Shown in pieces: positions 19,208-30,329 of a stretch of DNA of 64,000 nucleotides. Within the stretch, counting starts at the first letter, position 1; every line of letters begins with the position of its first letter. This stretch comes from Daphnia pulex (taxonomy: Eukaryota > Arthropoda > Branchiopoda > Diplostraca > Daphniidae): assembly GCF_021134715.1 (NCBI RefSeq), contig NC_060019.1:2542001-2606000 (forward strand). Reading direction: 5' to 3'. Under the pieces are notes generated by a model. The model made no database searches. It had not been told where the DNA came from and saw nothing but the letters and a program-made list of their open reading frames with translations. The position numbers and the translations under genes were made by a program.

Positions 19208-22150
19208 TTATCGTCCCTTTTAGAGACGACTCTCGGAGTCGGCAATAACTTTGGGTGCACATGTACATTAGGAAATTTTGAGGTGTGGAGACATTACGCA
19301 TCATCTGACACACACGATACACCACAAGGAAGACTTGCTTCACGACGTGTGTAAAAACCTGAAGCTGGGTCTGTTGGTTGTTTTTCGTTTTTGCTGGTAG
19401 TTTTCTTCTTTTCCCTTCGAGTGGCTTGTGATTGGTTTCCTTTACTGGGTATGGTATTTCATCTTCTGGTTGAGAGCTGCTGGTTCTTTCGTCCCAGCCG
19501 AAGTTTTTTTCAACGATCGTCGATTCGACCGGACGGCGTTGTAGTCCGTATTATCTTTGTGCTTTTTCCTTTCATTTTTGCTGATATGGCCTTGTTTCGC
19601 TGCTGGTAATGTTGGCCTGCTCGTTCGTCTCGGTTCGCTTTCTTTTAGCGTTCTTATTCACGACAGCCTATCGTCGTCGGATAGCGCGCTAGGATATATG
19701 TTCTGCACTCAAACTCCGCATTACATCAGTTGCACAATATTTAGAAGAAAATGTCCGTGTACATTAAAGGAGGATAATTTGAGGGGAAACATACACTTCC
19801 CCACCCCTCCCCCCCTCAAAAAAAAACAAAGGAATACAACTTAAGTATGGATGCTACATAAAATGGGAACTACGTAAAACAAAAAAAAATATGTTGGATT
19901 AGGAGGATCGCAATGAAAAAAAAAATAGTCTGTGGGGGGCAAAGTGGTTAGGGGGAGAGATTCAATGTACGTGGTATAATAAAAAAAATGGGGAGATGTT
20001 CTCGCGATGCGCCCTTATTCCTGACGGCCTCATCGTCGTCGGACAGTACGCTAACTAGTTGATTTGGCACAGGAAAACGTACATGGGTTTACGAACAAAT
20101 ATACGTGTAACTCGAGAGGGGGAAAAAAAAATTTCATGTGGGGTTATACATATTTTACGATTGAACGGGGTGAATGATCGTGGCCAATGAGTAGCTATAT
20201 ATTAACAAATAAACGGGGTTTCTACTGAGTTTTCTTGGTACAAACGTTAGTGGGAAGAATGGTTGCATGTAAATATTTTCTACGGGGGCTGAAGGAGGGG
20301 ATAAGAAAAATGATACACTTACGGGGGAGAAGGTGCAATTTGTATAATAAAACTGGGTACAAAAAAATGTAGGAGAAAAATGAATTTGAATGTGAAGTTG
20401 GGTAAGGAATTGAAAAAGTAAATTTGGAATTGTCAGCCGTAATGGTTCAGGAACCAGTGGCACCAATAACTGTCTGTAAATATTATTTAATGGAGCGAGG
20501 GGGGGGGACAAAATGTTATATGTCGGTTCTGTTTCTGGAAACAAGTGTTTTTAACTTGAACGATAGGGTAATATTTATGGGTCAGCAGTGATTTTGTGGG
20601 AGAAAGGACAGTGGCTGTAAAAAAAAATTGTTTGGGTCTCGTGTCGTTAACTAACCGTCAAATGCTCCCATATGACTGTCAAGTCCAATTTGACTTCTGC
20701 TTAACCATGTGGTACAAAATTGGAGCGACTATATGGGGAAATCATTTTTAAATATTGTCATCATTTTTTTTTTCGAATTTGCTTGTAGGGGACCTTTTGT
20801 ACGTTGAATATTGAACCGAACATGACAGTACAACCCCTCCCTCCTTCTAAAACGCATTGACTTTTAAAATAGAATCACTTCCCAGTACATTTTATTCTTT
20901 TTTCAAAGGATATTTACGAGTTGGTGGGCGCTAGTGGGAATACTGTACGCGGGGGGAAAAAGAAAAAAAAATAATCTTGTGGGAGTTCGATTTTTCCTAA
21001 TTGAATTGATTCCCTTTTTTTTTTTTTTTTTTTTTTGAAAAAAAAATTTAATAATGAGGTATAAGTGTGTGGTCTATAAGTATGGGATTTGTTACAAATT
21101 GAGCTCTAGTTTCCAGGCCACTTTTAAACTAAAAAAAAATGTTTCTGAAAAGGTGAATAATAACAGGGGATGAATCTACTGCTCCTTCTTGTTTGATTGG
21201 TACCTTGATGATACTCTGTCCTTTGCAACACTCTTATTCAGCCGCTGGCCTAACAGGTATTGAAAAGGTCGTATCATATGCGTTGAGAAAATAAAAATCA
21301 AATCGCCCGTGGCATCAGTTTGCGTCACCGTTATCTGATACTACTTTCAGCTTACGCTGCTATATTTTAAACTACTATACCTCTTTCAATAAAAAAAATG
21401 AAATTCGATTTTACGAAGAACTACAAAAAAAAACGCAATTAAAATACATTGTAGTTTGTCTCAAAGCATCTTCAGAGCGGAAGGAATCTTCCCGTCCCGC
21501 AAGCCAATTGCCTTGGGAGTTTTGCAGTCGCAAATAGAAATATTTACTCCTGTTACCGTGGCAAAAGCTTGTATCGATCGAGTTTACTGTCCAGCTTAAA
21601 ACATTTATATTTATTAATTACTATATATTTCTGGGGTTTTTAATTTTTTGTTTTTTTATTATATCTATGATGTACTACATTCTGCTTTGGTGCAACTCGC
21701 GCTTTGGACTTTGTCACTTTGCCGGGTGCTACGACGTTAGTGGCCCGAGGGCTTTCTCGGCCTTGGGATGTTTTCTCATGCGATCGGCATGTACTGCCAT
21801 TAGTTTCTTCCCGTTATTTGATCCACTTTTACAACTTACGTTGCTTTTCTTTTCCAACACTGTGTATGGTCCTTCTTCTTTTTTTTTTCGGGCACGATGG
21901 CCAACTGCTTAAAAATAAAAATTCTGTCGCCTATTTTAAAATCAGTTCTTCCTTTGCTGTTCTATCGTAAAATTTTTTTTTTATTTTCTCTTTTGCTTCG
22001 TTTATTCTATCTTTTTCTATTTGAATCGCGTCGTACCATTGCTGTGAAAAAAAAATCATACCTTAGAAAAAAAAATGGCTTTATCCCGTGCTTGAATGGA
22101 CTGCGGTATTATAAACAAAAGCTGCTACATCTAAACAAGTCTGTCCATTT
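19208..22150. other. Long non-coding interior between integrase and 3' LTR
   Basis: Rich in A, T and G runs (for example a run of more than 20 T at about 21012), with no recognisable envelope or other gene. A segment around 19640-19700 (TATCGTCGTCGGATAG) recurs in part at about 20010-20060 (CATCGTCGTCGGACAG). It is probably decayed or non-coding retroelement sequence. Confidence 0.5.
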
Positions 22151-22159
22151 ATGGGGATT

Positions 22160-22704
22160 ATCTTTAACATAACAAGAAATTGTCGGCAAGCGTTCTATTT
22201 GCACGTTCGGCCATACTGTCGCACTGAGGGCGGTAGGCCGACGTTTGAATTGCTTCCACGCCACACTGCTTAAAAATAAAACAATTCCTTAATAAAAAAA
22301 AATTTGGCCTTGATCGGTCGATACCGTCTCTGGCGCGCCGTGACGCGTTATAACATTTTTATAAACGGCTTTAGCTGTCGATTCTGCTGTAACATTTGGC
22401 CTTGGTGCAACTGTTATATATTTAGTTAAATATTCGCTCATTCCTGTTGGGTAAATGGGTCTACAATATCCATAGCCATAAATTGCCATACGTGATCTGG
22501 GAGAGGGATTGGGTTCAAACGAGACTTGTTGTCTCCACCGACTTTTCTCTTAGCGCATAATTCACATTTACGTATATAATCTCTAATTTCTTTTACCATA
22601 AACGGCCATTTAAAACGTCTTTGAATTCTCGTCGTTGTCTTTTTTACGCCTAGATGCCCCGCGAATGGGCTATCATAAAATTTATTAATATTTTCTCTCT
22701 TCAT
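22160..22704 (-). pseudogene. Retroelement integrase, frameshifted
   Basis: 22438-22704 reads the zinc-binding region (GHLGVKKTTTRIQRRFKWPF, then YIRKCELCAKRK; H...C-x2-C) and the start of the catalytic core (WQFMAMDIV with the first catalytic Asp). After a frameshift 22289-22489 continues EYLTKYITVAPRPNV and ETVSTDQGQIF (second Asp). Further shifts follow a T run, after which ayRPqcdsmaER-like sequence is readable. The catalytic part is therefore present but split over at least three frames. Confidence 0.75.
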
Positions 22705-23649
22705 GATTCTGGTACCAATATTTTTCCGTCGGCCGTGCCGATTAAGCCATTATTAAATTCTCTTAACTGTTCCTGTTCGTCGAGGTTGTCTTCATACTCC
22801 ATGTTTTCGTTTTCGCTACATTTCTTTCTGCATTATTTTTCGTCGCCTACAACTGATGAATAATCTTCCATAACTGGTTTCGTCGTTGCTGTTCTTTTAC
22901 GTATTTTCTATCGCTTTCTTACAAAAATTTTTTCTTTTTCCTGTACTTGTAAAAACATCTCTGTTGTTCAGGTTTTTATACTTTGTGTCTGGCCAGACAT
23001 TGTTACTAATCCTTCGGCTCTGGTATCTTATTAGCCCGTCGGCATTTTAGTTTGCTATACCAGGCCTAAAGATAGTACGTAATCAAGTACTTCTGTAAAA
23101 TCCTCTGACTGAATCCCGTGACATATTTTCTGTATTCCTAATTTCTCATTTAATTCCGGCGTACATATTCTTCTTTCTTTTCGTGAATTATATCTTATTT
23201 TCATTAGTCTTATTTCGTATTCTATGTCTGTCTATTTAACCTGCGTAAAATCCATTACGTTCTGCGATTTCTTTGCTAAAGTTTCCCATGATTCTGTTAA
23301 CTGTAAATCTCGTAACTCGTAAAAATATTATTTTTCTCCGTGCGTTTTTTATTTTACATTATATTTTCCGTTGATTCGCTTCTCGTTGCTTAATTGTCTA
23401 ACATAATTCTTCGGGGCCCCATCTAGATTCTTCTTTCTGTCTCGTTAAAATCGTGAGTGTTTTCGTTTTTGTTCGCGTAATTCATATAAAATTTCTATTA
23501 TATTCTGATAATCCCACAAAACTTTCCACGTGATTCTTATTCTCTGGCTTCTGATAGTTTCTGATTGCTTCCGTTAACTTCGGATCTGGCCTCAAGCCAT
23601 CTTCTGATAAAATCTGTCCCAAATACTTTACTGTTGCTTTGCAAAAATT

Positions 23650-24110
23650 TTTTCGATCATTTAATTTTCAATCCTCCCTCCCTTAACAGATTTAGTACGC
23701 ATTGAATGTGTTTTTTGTGTTCGTCGATTGTTCGAAATGAATAATTACGTCGTCCAAGTAAACTAGTGCAAATTTTGAATAACCGGTTGTAATAAATTAA
23801 ATTCATTAACGCTAAAAAGTTGCTGGTACATTGGTCAATCCGACTAGCATACGATTTAATTCATAATGACCCTGACTGCTGTTAAAATCTGTTTTACTTG
23901 TCGGCTTTCCGATTTCTATCTGCCAAAACCCGCTGATCAGGTCGAGTGTTGGGACATAATAAGCGCCACACAAATATTTCAAATTACGAAAGTCATTTCA
24001 AAAGCGTTTTGGTGCTATCCTTTTGTCAGTCAAATGGACCGGTGAACTATATGGACTTGGGCTCGACCTAATTAAATTTATACTTCGACATCTCGCTCAC
24101 TTCTTTTTTT
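23650..24110 (-). pseudogene. Retroelement reverse transcriptase, broken
   Basis: On the minus strand LDLISGFWQIEIGK, then TDFNSSQGHYELNRMLVGL and TNVPATF, fit RT blocks of Ty3/Gypsy elements. ALVYLDDVII (YLDD at 23749-23760) is the catalytic motif. Stops and frame changes separate the blocks. No intact ORF spans it. Confidence 0.75.
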
Positions 24111-24287
24111 ATTACGGCTAGGTTTGTTCATGCTCGGGTCTAGGTCGCATATATATAACTTTTCCTGTCGTCTCAATGTGTTGTCTAATACCTTTAGCTT
24201 GACCTAACTCGCACAATTTATCTGCTATTAAGTCCTTTTTTAATTTTAACAGTTTTCTATCTTATTTTATACATTTCTGAATTTACG

Positions 24288-24488
24288 TCATTGATGATTA
24301 CTCTGGAAACAGGTTTTGTAAGTCGCCCGACGGGTTTCTCCATCAAGTACAAGCGCATTTTCCGTTATAAAATCGATGCCTAATTTTACGTTTCTGTCAA
24401 TTGGGTCACAACACAAAAATATCTGCTGTACTACTTCAGCGTTATCATTTAAGCTAATATTTAATATGTATACTCCTAAAATATCCAT
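24288..24488 (-). pseudogene. Retropepsin-like protease segment
   Basis: MDILGVYILNISLNDN, then NVKLGIDFITENALVLDG, fit the second half of a retroviral-type aspartic protease (the hydrophobic-LGxDF block). An upstream DIGTP in another frame could be the altered D-T/S-G site. It is truncated and probably inactive. Confidence 0.55.
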
Positions 24489-24489
24489 A

Positions 24490-25203
24490 CTGTCGCCGCA
24501 TATACTGCGAAAGTTATCATTATTATTTATTTTATTTATGTTTACATTTTTTCTTAATTTTTTAAAGAAATAATCTGAAACTGTACTAACGGGGTTCCTA
24601 TGTCTGTTAAAGCGTCTGTGTATGACATTATCTATCTTTACTGGTACATGGGAAAGGAAAAAAAAACTTATATTGCGTACTAGCTACATCGTTCTGCACT
24701 AAAAAGTTGAATTTAATTCTGGTTTGAACTACGTATGGATAAAAAAAATTTCTTAATTAAAGGTTTCCCATATACTCTGTCTGTCGTACTACTGTACTGT
24801 AATTTCAAGATTTTGAAAGAAATACTTCTATATGACATTTAAACGCGAATTATTAATCGTAATTATTTAATCTATCTTGTAGGGGAGGAAAAAAAAACTA
24901 ATAATAATAATAAAAAACAAACATGATTTTAGACTTCTAATTAAACTTCAAGTACGTATCTACAATAATGATTTACAGCTAAGGATCATTAAACTTGAAT
25001 TTGACTTTCAATCCCTTAAATCTAGAACTCAATTTAGCCTGTAAGAACATCCTTGAAAGAGTACGATAATATAATATGTTACAATATTATCACTGTCTTG
25101 CTAGAATTCTTCTAAAATTAGAGAAAAAAAAAAATTGGTCAACAATTCGGATTCATGTGTTCCTACCTTTAGATTCCAGGCGTCGAGAGGCACGTTCACC
25201 AAA
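24490..25203. other. Leader region of the retroelement; gag not found
   Basis: AT-rich with no zinc-knuckle (C-x2-C-x4-H-x4-C) or capsid-like ORF. Directly inside the 5' LTR the minus strand reads TTTGGTGAACGTGCC, and the TGG two bases in is where a tRNA primer-binding site would start. Confidence 0.45.
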
Positions 25204-25611
25204 TGTAATACCCGGCTGGGTGATTACAGAGAGACCAGTAGAGCGGTGACAAGCGAGTGTATTCGTCTGTGCAGCAGGAGGGGAGTACAGCCAGAGAGAG
25301 ATAAGGGGGAAGAAGCGGTAGCTTATATGCTAGGGGATTGCTGCGTCGGCATGTCTTCCGGTCAGTCCGGGCTGTCTTCACGGCCGGCCTGGGTTGTAAC
25401 GCCGGCTGGTCCGAGCGTGAGTGAGGGCCAGTCCGGCTGGGACGAGTGCTGACTCGTTGCTGAGTCCGCGTTGTGTCCGGCGTGACGTCGGTTATCACAT
25501 CGGGGGGTGATGCCGTGGTGTGACGTCAGTGTTGCTGGTCGTGACGTCCTAGCGTGACGTCATTGGAGTGACGTGGAGAGGCGGGGCCAATAGGCTCCGC
25601 GGGGCATTACA
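25204..25611 (-). repeat. 5' LTR of the retroelement
   Basis: Identical by eye to 18800-19207. The TATA-like element is at plus 25322-25327 and the TGACGT series starts at 25483. It is followed outward by GAAG (25612-25615) and then the interrupted host sequence. Confidence 0.9.
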
Positions 25612-25615
25612 GAAG

Positions 25616-26156
25616 CTTACAGATGGTGTACAATGGAATCATATGCGGTGGCGATCCCTTATGTATGAAAAAGAAGGGCAAATCTTTGTTCGCAAGTCGA
25701 CTTCCTCCTACAATTACGACTATATCTCGAAATTGTGTCAACCAATTAACTTGAATTTTGTTGCAGTGATTCCGTTTTAATTATTCAAATATTCATCAGT
25801 TGTTTTATTTAAGGTAGAGTAATACATTTTTATTTGATTATCGTTTCGATTCAAGATTCGTTCAGTTAATTCGCGCCGATCGTTATAGTGCGTAATATGC
25901 CCGCTTGGGGTGAATTGTGCAACAATTACGACATTATGTCAGTGCATTTCCAATTTACTCAAACAGAAAGCGATTACAATTTTGTGTTGATTTTAAGAAA
26001 GTAGAAACAAATTAGTGTGTTTAATCACACATTCACACATCATGCCTGCTTTCTACAGTCTGGTATTTGGTAATAGGAATTAGGACAACACGCTCATTAA
26101 CGACATTCGCATTTCGCAGTTCGGATTTTGGAAGGTCGTCTGCACTCTGCAGGACT
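25616..26156. other. Distal end of the left duplicated unit
   Basis: This is the original upstream flank of FEM-1-like copy A, now 6.8 kb from it. It corresponds to 32554-33102 with small indels (for example 4 bases lost near 25987). It contains a short open stretch (GELCNNYDIMSVHFQFTQTE) that I do not recognise and that may be a 5' exon of another gene. Confidence 0.5.
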
Positions 26157-27230
26157 GCAAAAGCTGTTTTTGTAAGGTTTAGGTGTCAACAGTCACACTC
26201 ACAGCAACACAAACAGCATTGACGGTAAGGCTGGCATGAGCTTTGTATTGCTGCCAAGTTGCAATCTGAGTTGTATGATGCTAGTGAGCATTTGGTATAA
26301 CGCGGCCACGGGTGTCTCGTTATACCTTCTAAATTCTAACGTGATTGTAAAACAATCAAATGAAGTAAATGTTTGCAACGGCCCATGTTCAGGTCACATT
26401 GGTGTAAGAAGTGAGGCATGAATTATTTCACCTGCATTATTGGATCTCCCCTAAATTGTGCTACAAGAAGATTTATTTTTGTTTTGTGTGTTTTTATTAG
26501 GTAAAAATCATCCTACCACTAGGCTCCAATGAAACAAATCTAAGCTTTCAAGTGCAGTGTGACTGCCAAAGTTACCTCTGCCCATGGAGACGCCAGCAAT
26601 GTAGAACAAATACTTAAAGCTATACCAACACTCATCTATATGTGGACTGCCATCAGGACGTTTGCCTGAAACAAGAAGAATTCCAATCTCCAGTCTACAT
26701 GGTGATTGGCGTGGATTACAGTTCCACTATCAGCAACAACAACAAAATCTGTTGAAGAAAAGACACTGAGAAGAACGTCAATACTCGTGTGGAATCGTCG
26801 ATACAGGCAACCCAGTTTTGCTTAAGTGTTTAAGATTCAACGGAAAAAAATCGGGATATTCGTTCAACATCTTCTACAGACATCCCTTACAATGTGAATA
26901 ACAATATTATTGAGTAAGAATTCAGAACTCGTGATTGTGTGATTTGATGAAAATAACCTTTTTTTATATTTTAGCGAAATTCCTTATTTCTCATTTCAGA
27001 CTCTGTAATCTTTGATTACGACCGTCTTGGAAGCGAATGCTGGTTCATTGCAAAACGCTTATTTGGCAATTTGTTATTTGTGATGGCGGTTTTTTTGGGG
27101 AAAACTATGCTGTAGCTATTTTCAACAAAGAAATCACAGACTTGGTATTTTAATTGTGAACTAAACCCTAATGAAAAGGCTATTTGTTACTCTAATTTAA
27201 TGTAATTTTTTTTGTTTTCTCAACTTTTGT
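26157..27230 (+). other. Unresolved exon-like pieces
   Basis: 26237-26400 is open (LYLLNSNVIVKQSNEVNVC and NGPCSGH). After an intron-like stretch, 26500 on reads KIILPLGSNETNLSFQVQCD followed by CQSYLCPW. The pattern I-x-PLG-x-NE-...-CDC is weakly like the end of the integrin-beta ectodomain just before its EGF repeats. Stops follow. I cannot confirm a gene. Confidence 0.25.
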
Positions 27231-27998
27231 AGGTCATATGCTATTTTGATTTTAATTGGAATTGCCGCCGCCAGCCGAGCCGAGTTGGATGGAATTCGGA
27301 GCTGCTAATACCCTTACCGGTCTCCAATCCGGTGCTCATTCGCATACTCATCTACAACCGTCATCGAGATGTCGGGGCCATTCCCTTAGAATCGGAATCG
27401 TGCCGCCTTCTCATTCGTTTCTTGGAAGTATCGGTCACACTTTCTCGAAGAAAAGAGTAAGTTTTAATCCATGTGTATTCATGGCACAATTTTCCTTTAA
27501 CGAATTTCTGTTCGTTTAATTTCCCGCCATAAAAGAAACACAATATTTCGTCCACCCATGTTGCTGGATGATGCGGCCAGCAGAAGCCCAGCAAAACCCA
27601 AACCTTTACTGGGCAGTTCGGGATCGGATCTGGCTTTGTCACAACCTTCACTGGCAGTTGATTTCTCCAACACACCCAGCACTAGCCCCTCACAGCACGA
27701 CACACTCGTTTCTATTGCCCAGGACGGAACTCTTTCGTTGGTCGGTACACTCGTCTCGGAGCACGCTTCAGTCGATATTGACATGGGCTTAAACCAGGAA
27801 AATATTGCGCAGTAAGTCAAGAATTTAGAAAACAACTTGAGACAGTTCTAAAAAAATTCATTTCTTTGGCAATTTTATTTTCTAGAAGTTTATCAGCTTC
27901 TAGAGATGTTGATGCAGATACGGCCGTACTACCGAAGAGTCTAGGTTCAACCTTAGCTCGAGCCGCCGACACGTTGCGCATGGCTCTTTTGGGTATAT
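27231..27998 (+). other. Three exon-like segments joined to the right duplicated unit, family unknown
   Basis: About 27256-27460 (donor-like AGAGTAAGTTT), 27545-27812 (LLDDAASRSPAKPKPLLG, then DGTLSLVGTLVSEHASVD, donor CGCAGTAAGT) and 27886-28000 (ASRDVDADTAVLPKSLG, then TLARAADTLRMALLGI and a stop) form a Ser/Pro-rich coding-like chain with plausible splice sites. I do not recognise it. It ends exactly where homology between the duplicated units begins, so it is probably a truncated gene at a breakpoint. Confidence 0.35.
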
Positions 27999-28003
27999 AG
28001 GTG

Positions 28004-29374
28004 GAAATGTGAGTTTTGAACCATGTGATCAAATAAATTAAACCTCTCTTTTTAATTGTTAGTTTATGTGTGTCTCCAAAAGCAATGTGACTATAGTAGC
28101 CCAGTTGAACAACAACAAGTTGGTCCATGCTTCTGTTAACAATCTGAGTTTAGACGGCAGCATTTTACCACGCTCACAGATTGCACTCTAAGGTCTGATA
28201 GATGTGTTTTCATGTCAAATTCTTCAGACCGTAGCTTCTACTGAAAGGTTAGCTATTTTCTTTGTGGTACTACCAAATTACCGTAACTGATTTAACACTA
28301 TTTCAATCTAGAGATGGAAAGGTCAACCAGCAATCACAATTTGTCGAATCACGAACGAAAACTTGGCAGCCGTGTTTAGCAGAGTTTTCAGTTGGAGTTC
28401 AAACAGAAATTCACGTTGACCCAGTTTTACCGGCCATCACGGTAAGTGTAATTGAATAATTATCTTCAATAGTAAAATATTAAAGGGCTCATGTGTTTAG
28501 AATTTGTTTAAATGTCTTTGTAGATGATTCACGAGCAATGGTCAGCGGACATCCAAGAACTAGTTTCGAGTTGAATTTGCCACGCTGCGCATTACTTTTT
28601 GACGGACATTCCATCATTGAAGCTGAAGGATTAAATATTAGCTAGCTGATAACGATCTTGATCTTAAACAGGAAAGAATCAGTTTCGATTGCGAGGTAAC
28701 TATTTTCGTAAAATGTGATTTTTCCTTCGTGAAAACGGTTATTTAACTTTGATTACATCACATAATAAAGGCTGCCACAAACAAATGTGGACTAGTCATC
28801 AGCATTGCGCGTTTGCTTCCCCTACCGTTACCAGTTTTCCGAAGCCTGCCAACAGGAGATGGTGAGCGTCTTCAAGTGGCTAAAATCGCTGCACAAAAAG
28901 CCTCGGCTTCCTGGACAAATAGAGCCACTTTATCGTGACGTTCGTCTGTCAGTTGCACTATTTTCTATGGTGCTTTGTGACGACCCATTTGAAGTCAAGC
29001 TCCGTGATAACTACGAATTGCGCGAAGATGAATTTCATGAGAGTCTCAAACGTAAGCGTACGTTGGACGCTAAAATTGAAGAACTCCGAAGAACGCACCC
29101 ACCTCTGACGCAAGTAAGTCTCCTAATCAACCCTTAAATGTTTCGTCCAATACAAATTTCGTTCACAGGGTTAAATGAGGCCATGAAAGTAGCCCCACCT
29201 GGTAGGGATGTGCGAAAGGTTTTGCTGAAAGCCATCGAAGAGACCGAAAGTGCCCATCAACGGCTCCCTGGAACTTCCACCCTGGCCTTAATGGAAACAT
29301 CTTCTGACACCATCCAAGACTGCTGCAGCAGCGGAGTTGGTTCCAGTTCGACCTCCACTTCCGAACGAGGTTAA
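28004..29374 (+). pseudogene. Large lipid-transfer protein gene fragment (hobbit/KIAA0100-like), copy B
   Basis: Same exons and same breaks as copy A from the FMCVSKSNVTIV exon onward (28066 on), including DDPFEVKLRDNYEL at about 28990 and EETESAHQRLPG near 29235. The most 5' exon of copy A (NRVNLLEKILPILTSFVQ) is absent because the duplication boundary lies in the following intron. One in-frame Asn codon is gained (NNNKL rather than NNKL). Confidence 0.5.
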
Positions 29375-29879
29375 CCCCCTTTGCTGGGCACCACTGTTCG
29401 TTTGACCGTGCCTCTAGTGAAATAATTGTTAAGATATTTAGTTGAATGTAATTTTCGTCTTATAACTTACCGTAAATCTTGTAATTGGCGTGCTTCGTTC
29501 TTCGAGATAATTTGTTTTCTTCATCTGCTTTGGCGTCGGATCAAATTCTCAGTAGACGTCTTATAACTGAAATTCTATCAATTTTAGAACCAGCTCTTGA
29601 TGATTATTAACTTATTGGCGATTCAATCAAATAATGAAATTTTTAAAAGGTATCTTCTATTATAAAAGCGTGACGGTTTATAGAAACAAAATGTTTTCAC
29701 TAAGTGACATGTAAAAGAAATCAATGAAATTATAGAACTGAGTCGCATGGACTCGGGTGTAGTTATTCTCAGCAGCCTTTTGAAGTTGATTAAAAGATTT
29801 AATCGGATCGTAGTAAAAAGTGTATTTCGAACAATAATCATTAATTGATTACGATGATTGCTGTTGATCAAATATTCAG

Positions 29880-30140
29880 AGAATAAAGGCTACGGTTATA
29901 ACTTTATAATGGGTGTAGTTGCCGGTGGTGTGCACACAGTCTGCCTTACTAGTAAAGGTAAGTTTACAATTTACTCGTTTTTTGTTTCTCGGATTCAGTC
30001 TAATTTTCTTATTTTATTTTTAGGCGAACTTTACACTTTTGGATGTACGGTAATGATGAAGGAGCCTTAGGTCGTCGTGACACTAGCGAAGAAGCAGCGA
30101 ATTTGAACCTTGCTTGCTTTAGCTCAACATCTTGGTCCTA
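29880..30140 (+). pseudogene. RCC1-like gene fragment, copy B
   Basis: Same as copy A: YGYNFIMGVVAGGVHTVCLT in 29880-29957, then GELYTFGC from 30024 and the same frameshift before NDEGALGR. It reads GTAATGATGAAGG where copy A has GTAATAATGAAGG. Confidence 0.6.
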
Positions 30141-30329
30141 CAACCTACAACCAACTTGGTACTTGGCAAACAAAGCCCTTAAACAATCAAACAAATGAAT
30201 AGGCGAAACAATTTATTTTATTTGAATGAAATTTATTGAAATCAACTGACAGAACAGTGACGACAAGTATCAAAAGTAAATCAAAAGAACCAAACACATG
30301 AAATTTCATCTTCCATCGGAAATATCTTA

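Larger units (their letters stand above)
18800..25611 (-). mobile_element. Ty3/Gypsy-type LTR retrotransposon, degraded, inserted in the left unit
   Basis: Two 408-bp direct repeats (18800-19207 and 25204-25611), identical by eye, start TGTAAT and end ATTACA. They are flanked by the 4-bp duplication GAAG (18796-18799 and 25612-25615). The right unit carries the unfilled site with a single GAAG at 32550-32553. On the minus strand the order is protease (24288-24488), reverse transcriptase (about 23650-24110), integrase (about 22160-22704). Integrase after RT indicates Ty3/Gypsy rather than Copia. All three are broken by frameshifts, often at A/T runs. Only about 700 bp lie between the 5' LTR and protease, too little for a normal gag. 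About 3 kb of non-coding sequence separates integrase from the 3' LTR. Confidence 0.9.
14247..26156. repeat. Segmental duplication, left unit (interrupted by the LTR element)
   Basis: 14247-18795 matches 28000-32549 with an offset of about 13,754. After skipping the retroelement, 25612-26156 matches 32550-33102 with an offset of about 6,938-6,946. The unit holds a lipid-transfer gene fragment, an RCC1 scrap and a FEM-1-like gene. The FEM-1-like coding parts differ at only a handful of bases, so the duplication is recent. The first intron and the distal 550 bp are more diverged. The outer flanks of the two units are unrelated. Confidence 0.9.

Noticed and set aside
26500-26640. Integrin-beta gene
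   Set aside because: Only a short PLG..NE...CDC pattern supports it. The next exons are not open and no EGF-like cysteine array follows.
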